Origin: Oehlia diaphana
Taxonomy: Eukaryota; Glomeromycota; Glomeromycetes; Glomerales; Glomeraceae
Length of the DNA: 59,068 nt
Assembly: GCA_003833135.1 (NCBI GenBank)
Contig: QZLH01000527.1
Span: 732-59,799 of the forward strand
Direction: 5' to 3'
Shown: piece by piece, positions 50,601 to 59,068 of the stretch
Layout of the letters: each line of letters begins with the position of its first letter
How positions within the stretch are numbered: the first letter of the stretch is position 1
Position numbers and translations under genes: made by a program
The notes under the pieces: model-generated
What the model was told of the DNA's origin: nothing
The model's database searches: none
What the model saw: the letters and a program-made list of their open reading frames with translations, nothing else

Positions 50601-53600
50601 ACAAACTGATTCTCCGGTGATAGGTTCATAAGAGAAATTTGGAGGGTCACCAGATTCAACAATTTTATTTAATTCTTCGATTTTATTTTCATCAAGCTTT
50701 ACAACCGATACTCCCAAACTAATTAATATATCTGCAATTTCATTTTCTGGCTCAAAAATTTTAGCATCCTCTAAAGAAATGAATTCCCCGCCATTAGTCT
50801 CAGTCCAAAATATTCTATGATTACCACAACCTAGTTTTCTAATAACATTCAAACCATAATTTTTGTATAGTACATCAATGGTTAAATCATTCTTAGTTGG
50901 CCAAAGATAGTTTATGGAAAGTGGAAAGTAACTAGTTTCTTGTTTTCGTCTATTTTCTTCAAGATCCACAATATAGTCAAGTAATTTGACGTGCAGTTCA
51001 GGCAAAACTTCGTATAGAAGATATATATCCCAATTTATATCATCACAATCAACTTGCGGGAAATTTTTTTCAGGTTGTAAAATATCACTCTTTGCAATCG
51101 ATAAAGTAAAATCTCCATTCAAGTGAACTCCTAAGTTTGTACTTATTGGTGAAGACAAATGAGAATAGATTTGACCCTTAAGCTTAAGTGGATTTTGAAA
51201 CTAATATGAAAAATCAATATATTTTTAATAAATAATTAATATTTGATTTCAAAAAAAAAGAAAAAAAAAATTTTAACTACCAATTCGGTTCTTAATTCAT
51301 CAAACGATTTTGTATCGGATTGAGCGAGCAAATAAGCTACTCCACCTCTTGGCTTTTTTTTAAAAAATTAATAAATTAATTATTTAAATTTAATTAATGT
51401 AAATGCTTGTTTTTGAATTTACCTTAAGTCGGTTTTCCCTCGAAAAAATTTTAAGTCTATCTTCAAGTTCTCCTGACTTAGGTTTGATCTTATTATGTTC
51501 TCCCGTACATATAGCCCATATTTCCGAAACTTTTTTGTTCTGCACAAAATTCATTCTTTCGATATATGATTGGTATATTTGTACATCACAAGTGCTATCA
51601 ATCACTTTTCGGCGAGAATTATAATAACTATCAATATCAAATTGAACATTTTGATCTTTTATATGGTATAAACTACATGATTCTATATTCCTTAGAAATA
51701 GCATCTCGTTATTATCCAGAATATTATTAAATGTTTTCATAATTTTATTTATACTTATGGCATTACTTGATATAACACTATTTTTTGCTAATTCGGAAAT
51801 CTTAAGAGGAAGTCTGAACAAGGTTCCCTTAAATTCTTTTGACATGTCACAATCTCCTACTGAGTATTTATCAGGAAAATTTTTCTCAATGAAATAAAAT
51901 ATTTCTTCATATGGATAGCATTGTTCTGGAAAACTCCTCTTAAACTTTTTTTCAATAAAATCTATTTGAACACCATTTGGTCTCTTAAGAGGAAATCCTG
52001 ACGGTGGAAGAAATTTTGCATGTTGATCTAAAAATACGATATGCCTCCCACTTACAAAGCTCAGAAAATCTGTAATATGGAAAGCACAATTAAGACTTCT
52101 AATGTCAAGGTTTATTAAAGACTTAAAGCTATCGTTTGTAAGTTCTACATCATTATAAATCCATATCGTAGGACCTTGAATTTCTTCTGATAGGAATGAT
52201 TTTTTAGAAGGCTCATGCTGCCTTTCATCTACTATTATTAAAAACTGTATGGCACCAGCATCGTCTGCATTCTATACGGAGAAGATTATATAAACCCTTG
52301 CGATATAATTTAATTCGAAAAAAAAATAAAAAATAAATTTACTTCAATACTTACTTGAAGAAATTCTTTAAATACGGAGTTTATAGAATAGTCCTAATAG
52401 TATGAAGTATTTAGCCACATGTTATAATAAAATTGAAGGTTAAATTAAAAATTACCTTGATAATATTTTCAATCCTAGTAGTCAGAGATTCGATTTGCCC
52501 ATATATTTCTCTAACTAGATATAGTATTTGCATTATATATAAAATAATAAATTTAAAGAAATTAGATTGAAATTTGAAATTTATAATTAGAATAGTTACC
52601 GAATACTGTTCCCTTTAAAGTTTGAATCCCTAATTTTTCGGCAATGTCTTGAGTTATAGAATCATGAACAATTTCAAAATTGCTTTTCTCTTCATCGCCA
52701 AATCTACTCCCCATATCATCAAAATAAATTTCATGAAAGTTAACAAGTACATTTTTGTCGTTTGGAATCAACAATCCTTCCAATTCTTCCGTATCATTTT
52801 CATTTCCTTTACTCCTATTGACCATTCGTATCCTAGCGATTTGTTCAAGAATCATAACAACATTACCTATTTCACTTGTATCTAAGATTCTATTTTTATC
52901 CTCTTTGACTATACTTTTAATAAATTCAACTAAATCTTTTACTCCAACTCTGTCTCGAACTCCCATCTTCTTAAACAAATTTACAAATTTATAATATTCT
53001 AAGGGCAGTTTAACAATTAAAGAATCGTTATTCTGAAATTGGTCAGGAAGATTGACGACAACTTCATCACTTGAATGAAATGATTTTCCGCACAAAATCC
53101 ATGGTTCATTTCTTAAGGATTCAATCATAAAACAAAGTTCTTCATTAATACTTTCACCAGGAGTTTGATAAATTGAAATTTTATTCATATATTCATAAAT
53201 CGTGATACAAATAGATTTTCTCTCATTTTGTGAAGCCACACTATCACGACATAATTTCAATTGTCTTAGAACAGTTTTAATATCCGGGTAAATGGCCCAA
53301 TTCAAAAATTCTATAAAATTATTATTCTCAAGATTATATTCCAGAACAGGTACAGTCAAGCAAACTAGATTTTTATACTTTTCATAATGACAATCCTCAG
53401 CTTTCGAAAAAAGCTTGTTACCAAATTTGTCGACCGTAGGGATCCATTCTGCTTTTAAAATAGATTCCAATGTTGCATTATTACGATTGTTAGTCGTAAG
53501 AGTTAACCGATCCCAATTATCATCGATGTATTTAAAAAGACTAAATGCTTTGGCATGGACTAATTCTTCATTGGAAGTTTGTCTTTGTGTCATGATAATA

Positions 53601-56600
53601 TCAATTCGAGAGATTATATCGTTTGGAGTAAGAACTGATTTAATTCCCAACGATCTCAGAATTGGAAGGTACTTTTGCGGGTTGCCGAATTTACCAGCAG
53701 GAAAAAGTTGTTCATCTTCAAAAAATAAATCAGTTACTGCCTTTGCTTCTGGATCAAATAGTTCTGTTGGCTTAGCTAAATTTATAAGATCAGTTGATTG
53801 GTGTTGTTGCGACATATTAAGTGTAACAGCAGGTACAAAAGACCTTCCTCCAAGATCATGCTTCAAGTCAGCATCAAACAAAGAAAATCTATCAAAAAGT
53901 TTTTCAACAACTACATCTATGTTTCTTGGTATTTGTGATTCAAGGAATGGTATTACAAACATTCGCCAATATTCTTTTATTTCTAATCGAGGAATGTTTA
54001 GTATATCTTCCAATATATAACACATGTTTTGGAAGCTTGAATTAATAAATCCTCCCTCATCACGTGGATAGATAATCTTGCCATATGAATTTTCTTCATC
54101 TCGAGGTAGGAGATACCATTTTTTATTTTTAGGTAGTGATGGTAATAATGGAATCGGTGAAATATGATCAACTTCAGTAAAAATTGGAAGATGTTTAATA
54201 ACATCAATATGTTTTTGCGTAAGATTATCTTTATTAACAAGTCGCAAATAATTAGATAAATGTTCTACGAGTACCGATGCTTCATTAATTTGTAACTTTT
54301 CTTTCAAATTCTCTGGATATGATATATTAGCTTGAAAAGAATCCAGAACCGATATAATATTATTAGGCTTAATAATATACGGTGATACTCTAATGATATG
54401 AAAAAGTTTTTTTAGATTTTATGATAATAACGTTTATTTACAGACAAAATACTCACTTATTCCATTCCAAAATTTGGTTAGTATCAAATTCACTGTTCAC
54501 GAATACAGCACCAAATTTTTCGAAAATTGAAATTAAAGAATTGTTTGAAAGATTTTTACTAGAAAAGGTCTTTCTAGAAGTCTTTAACTTTCTAAGAGTA
54601 GAGTGATTAGTTGGAATTAAATGGATATCTTCAAACTTTGTTAAATCCCAATTTCTGTATCTTAAGTTATTCCATAATTGATAAATCCATCCACAATTAT
54701 TTGGCATTTGTATCTCTTCAAAACTTTCATTTTCTGCAAAATTCAATGAAGTTTTGATCATAGCAGCAACAGCTAATTCATCTAATATTTTGATATTTAG
54801 ATTCCATCCGGTATTTGCATAATTATACAAACATTTATATAATTTGAAATCAATCGATTTATCAATGAATTTGTCTAATTGATTTGTGAAGATATTACGT
54901 TCATCGTTTTCATGACTCCTGATGTCATTATCTGGGCCAATATATACATAAGAATTGCCAGATTGTGTTAAAGTACCAAGATTTACACCATCCGCGAGTG
55001 GAATTATTTTGAGCCCTTCTAATTCATTAAGATTTTGATCATTTAATTCTTTTAATATATATTCGAATAATAGTAAGGTTTCTTTTCTTGATAGTATATT
55101 TTCCCATCTAGCACGATGTTTATTCAAATAAATACGAACGATAGTTGGTGAAAAAAACTTGAGAGAGTCTTGATGTCTAGAGTTTTTTAATGCTCTGATG
55201 ATAGGATACAAAATTGATATTACAGGAAATCCGATATTAGCAATTATTTTAGATATGTTGAAATTAAATAATTTTTCATCTTCCAAATAGCCATTAGAAA
55301 GTGAAAGCCAATTATCACAAAATGGACCTTTAAATACGCGATCTTCTATATTGAGACAATTTGTAACATTTTGTAAAAGATCCTTACAAAAGATACCTAT
55401 GTTACTTGATGTACCTTCCTTGACTATTGGCCAAAATTTATATAAATCATCTGATTGAATATTGGGAACTTTATGTGGAAGTTCATGAAGGAATTTTACC
55501 CAAGCTTTGGGTAAGACATTTTCAAATAAATATTGATTCCATTTAGCCTTTATACGCGCCAACGCATCGTCCGCCTAAAAGTCAAAAAATAGTTAATATG
55601 TAATTTTTTTTTTTCTTATTGTATTTAATTTTTAATAAATATTACCAAATCTTCATTTTCATTAGGTGACCATAAAGAACGTCGATTAGTGCTAACCTGT
55701 TAGACATAAATTTTTTTTTTTTTAACATTAAAATCGTAACTGCAATAAATACGAACAATAATAAGCTCATATACATTACCGCAAAATAACCATGCACGGA
55801 AACGAGAAAGGGCATATAAATGGGAAGAGGTAAAAAACAAAATAATCTTCCAATAACATTTTTAAAATCTTTTAAAGGAACGGCTAAACCAACGTTAGGA
55901 ATAAATTTGTATAAACCTATTTTACTAAAGTTCTTTTTGGTATCAAGTAAGTCATCAAGGTAATTTAGAATTAACCATTCTGAATTAGGTTCTTTATCAT
56001 CTCCTTTCTGACGATAGAATGATGCGACATAAGACGTTACTAATTCTTTTGAATTAGTCGAATTCATCATCGATGCGATACTTTCACTTATTAAACAACG
56101 TTGTTTTCGAACTTGATCTGCATTTTCTAATTGAATTTTATATAATAATTCGGGTTCACCGCCTTTTCTTAATACATAAAAAGAGATGCACTCAATATAT
56201 TTCAAAAATAATAAACAATTAATGCTTTCATGTTCGTAAAATTTACGAAACATGTCCAAAATTTCTTCAGGTTTATAAACTTTGTTAGAAATATCCGAAT
56301 CGGTAGAATCACGAAGAGGATAACGAAAGATAGTTCCTTTAAATGGTTCTTTAAATGGTTTATTACATTGCAAAATCTTACTGAATGGAGCAAATTGGTC
56401 TGGAAAATCTTCAGCCAATTCCTGACGTACAAAGTCGAATTGAATACCACCATTAAAATGCCTTTCGTGTGGATCGAGGATGACATACTTGCTACCAGTA
56501 ATAAAGGAAGGAGAATCGGTAATATGATAAATTGAATTAAATCCAATTCCCATAGCTAAAAATATGTGTTATTATTAACAAATGTGATTGTTGCGCAAAC

Positions 56601-56950
56601 TCGATTTTAAAATGAATTTTTTTTTTACCTCCAATCTTATCAAATTTTTTGAGTTTTTTACTATCAGCTAAGTTGAGCAAAGATTTGAAATCATCTTCCT
56701 CGAATATAGCAGTATTTTTTGATATGAGAGCAGGACCTTGATATCTGTCAAGTTGTGGTCTAAATAATTTATTTGATGGATATTCATTAAAATCCAAAAT
56801 AAAAATTTGCTCAGTACTTTGAGCATCATCTGAATTTTGGAGAATTTCACGTAATATTTGTGAGCCATCAGGATATTCTTCAAGAATTTTACGTAGACGA
56901 CTCGTGTAAGGTTCTTTTGGCTTGAAATCTTCACCTGATGGAAAATCCAT
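47670..56950 (-). CDS. Sacsin-like double HSP90-type ATPase with C-terminal BTB domain (gene D)
   Basis: Twelve exons, minus strand: 56950-56629, 56555-55780, 55696-55646, 55574-54457, 54389-52600, 52514-52456, 52393-52355, 52271-51423, 51352-51281, 51200-49799, 49729-48284 and 48190-47670. All phases agree, giving 2,814 residues. The start is MDFPSGEDFKPKEPY, matching the paralogues; an ATG 57 bases upstream (57007) would add 19 mostly hydrophobic residues and is less likely. ATPase unit 1 is intact (YPDGSQILREILQNSDDA; MGIGFNSIYHITDSPS). ATPase unit 2 keeps its N-box (FKEFLQ/NADDAGA) but lacks G1: NLDIRS runs directly into LNCAFHITD. The linker of unit 1 lacks about 25 residues present in B and C (after FKGPF). 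A small in-frame duplication gives FKEPFKG in exon 2. The C-terminal BTB has ASSYFKRMFYSGLSES and LLRWLYGQSFEDA. The exon 11-12 region is very close to gene C. Confidence 0.88.
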
Positions 56951-59068
56951 GGATTTTAAATAAAATTTAAATATTTGGACGAGGTAAAAAATTATAATTT
57001 TGAACATGCGTCAATCTATATTATAGTCAAAATGAGTTAATACTGACGTAATAGTAAACGATTACACAAAGATTCCAACTTGCCACCATTTTATCATGTT
57101 TACAGCAGGTTTTATGTTTTTATGGAATTCTGTGGAAATAAACATTATTGCCATTTTCAAAATGGGTTGATTTGATGTCAATCATCGCATGTTTATGGGA
57201 AAAAATGGTTCGTATGTGAAAAAAATTGGGATCGGCATAGAAAATAATTATAATAAGAATAGGGCGCAATTTAGTTCAAAAAAATGATGTTTGATTAGGT
57301 ATCATAGTGTCATAGTATCAGGTGACTATGAGAAAATTAACACAAAGCATCATTTTATAGTAGAGTAAAAAATCTCAATTATTTCCTCTAATTAGTTTTT
57401 TTTATTGTATACGGTGCATATATTTTAATAAACATTTCATAAATACTACTTTATAATTCATCCTAACTTATCGGCATAATTTTGTAATATAAATTTAATT
57501 TATATTATTATTTTTAAAAGAAACCAAGTTATAATTAGGTCAATGCTCGCTCTTATCTAGATATAGGTTAACCTATGTCTGTTTCACCTCATCGCGTAGA
57601 GGCTGCCAATAATGTGAATATCCCCTGCTGTAAGGATGTTTATTATTATTGCTACTACTGTACTATAACTATTTCTTATTCTTGTTGCAATGTTAAAATA
57701 ACTGTTATGATGCACTGTAGGGAATAGTTACGCATGTATACATAACTAATAAAATTTTCTAGGTTATACAGAAATAAAATCAATAATATCTACAGTATAT
57801 CTATATCTATAAGTAGATCAGTAACGTTTAGATTACCCGTATAAATAATCTTTGAATTGTGAAACGTGTATTGTGTGCGCCTGATTTGTCCCGTGATTGT
57901 ATAATTAAAAGTGTTGATTGGCAGATTACTAATGTTTACTGTCACTTATCTTTATTTGGTTAGATTAAAAGCTACGGCTAAAATTTTTTTTTTTTTAATG
58001 CATTTTTTATACGGGCAAGTTTGGATATAATACAACTGCGGCTGTTCTTATGTTTTTAAAGTTAGAAAATTTGATCAGTATGTTCGTATTAATACTAAAT
58101 AAAATTAAAATAATTAAAATTTTTTTGTTCCACCATTTTGCAATAATGATGATTTCACATTTGATTACTAATATTTATTGGTTTATCTCTTAGATTGAAT
58201 TGATTGCACATGATTGTTTTATTTTAGTATTATTAACAGTTGATCACTAATAATTTTTTCAGCAAGTCATGTTGTACATCTAATCCAATTCCGGTTAATG
58301 AATTTTAATCAAACTTTTTTTTTTCCTTTTCTTTCGAACCAATTCCCCTTTGTTTTTTTCTTGAACTGATCTTTTACTTCGGTTCTTTTTTTTTCATATT
58401 TCCTCTTTTCTCTTTCGAAAAATCTTTTTCTTTTCTTTTTTCTCATTTTTTTTCTTTTTCAGTTTTTTTCCCCAAACCGAAAAACTATTAACTATTATTT
58501 TTTTCATTATTAATTTTTTTTTTTTCTTTCACCATTTAGGTTTGGATCAATGTTGCGGTGTCACGGTTATTACCTTTTTTTATAATTAAATTTTTTAATA
58601 ATTTTAGTATCAGAAGAGTAATGATTTACAACAAAAGCATTTTTACAATTCCCGATTCTTATTATACTACAATGAAATTTTTTTAAAATAAAAAAAAAAA
58701 ATGATTTTTTGTAACAATGTAACAATAAACTACTTATACAAAATTATCATCTATCGAAAAAAAAAATCTCTCCTGTTAAAAAATATTTTCAATAAAATGG
58801 TCTATCAAAAAAAATCTCCTTATTAATAAATCTTTTTTAAAAAACTCCAATTTAATAAAATTCTAACTAAAAAAACCAGCACCGGCACTATGCCATAGAA
58901 TTATTGGGATTTCGGACACCATGAAAATCGACCTGAATGATTTTCATTTAGAGTTTGGATCCGTTATCCGGTAGGACTTTCAGTAAAATTGTAATTTACA
59001 ATTACAAATAAGTGATTGAAACAAAAAATTTTGGAATAAATATTCTTTGCAGAATTGATGGTTTAGTC
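56951..59068. other. Right-hand non-coding flank, upstream of gene D
   Basis: Contains the gene D promoter region. GATCGGCATA at 57230-57239 recurs in opposite orientation upstream of gene C (22723-22732). 58310-58530 is a pyrimidine-rich low-complexity tract. No reading frame, RNA gene or clear element is supported up to the window end. Confidence 0.5.

Noticed and set aside
56951..57007. Alternative start of gene D adding a 19-residue, mostly hydrophobic leader (possible signal peptide)
   Set aside because: Genes B and C start near the FKP(K/R)EPY block without such a leader, so it is more likely 5' untranslated sequence.

Overview
This is eukaryotic, strongly AT-rich DNA with short spliceosomal introns (about 50-110 nt, GT...AG). 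It carries expanded sacsin-like and BTB genes, F-box/LRR remnants and many small inverted-repeat elements. Together these suggest an arbuscular mycorrhizal fungus of the Rhizophagus type (Glomeromycotina). That assignment rests on composition and gene families, not on a marker gene.

The backbone is a tandem array, all on the minus strand, of very large sacsin-like genes. Gene B (12050 to 2463), gene C (22340 to 12988) and gene D (56950 to 47670) each have 12 exons in the same arrangement. Each encodes about 2,800-2,920 residues: an HSP90-type (Bergerat) ATPase unit, a long linker, a second ATPase unit, a second linker, and a C-terminal BTB/POZ domain. I checked the exon phases of B and D from start to stop and they are open throughout. 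Gene C is open in phase except at one intron, where the splice donor seems lost and the intron holds a 58-base homopolymer. Gene A (2061 to beyond the left edge) is a 5'-truncated relative that begins at the second ATPase unit. C and D share a deletion that removes the G1 ATP-binding motif from their second ATPase, while A and B keep it. The 3' parts of C and D are nearly identical in places although other parts have diverged, which points to gene conversion or recent exchange.

About 25 kb of accessory DNA separates C from D. It holds a multi-exon membrane-protein gene with a damaged or unresolved 5' end (29402-30995), a second membrane protein split by a scaffold gap whose two flanks are identical (34559-37012), an F-box/LRR pseudogene (41257-42670), a degenerate DDE integrase with a mitochondrial-presequence-like leader (45456-46440), and another F-box/LRR fragment (46556-46912). 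It also contains a cluster of small terminal-inverted-repeat elements, a minisatellite and long poly-A tracts. A nested pair of such elements lies between B and C; the inner one has a perfect 9-bp target-site duplication.

The most interesting unit is the sacsin-BTB gene. It joins a chaperone-like ATPase to a domain that in other proteins recruits cullin-3 ubiquitin ligases, and it appears here as a diversifying tandem array. A role as a client-recognising chaperone or ligase adaptor is inference. No tRNA, rRNA, CRISPR or bacterial-type feature was found.
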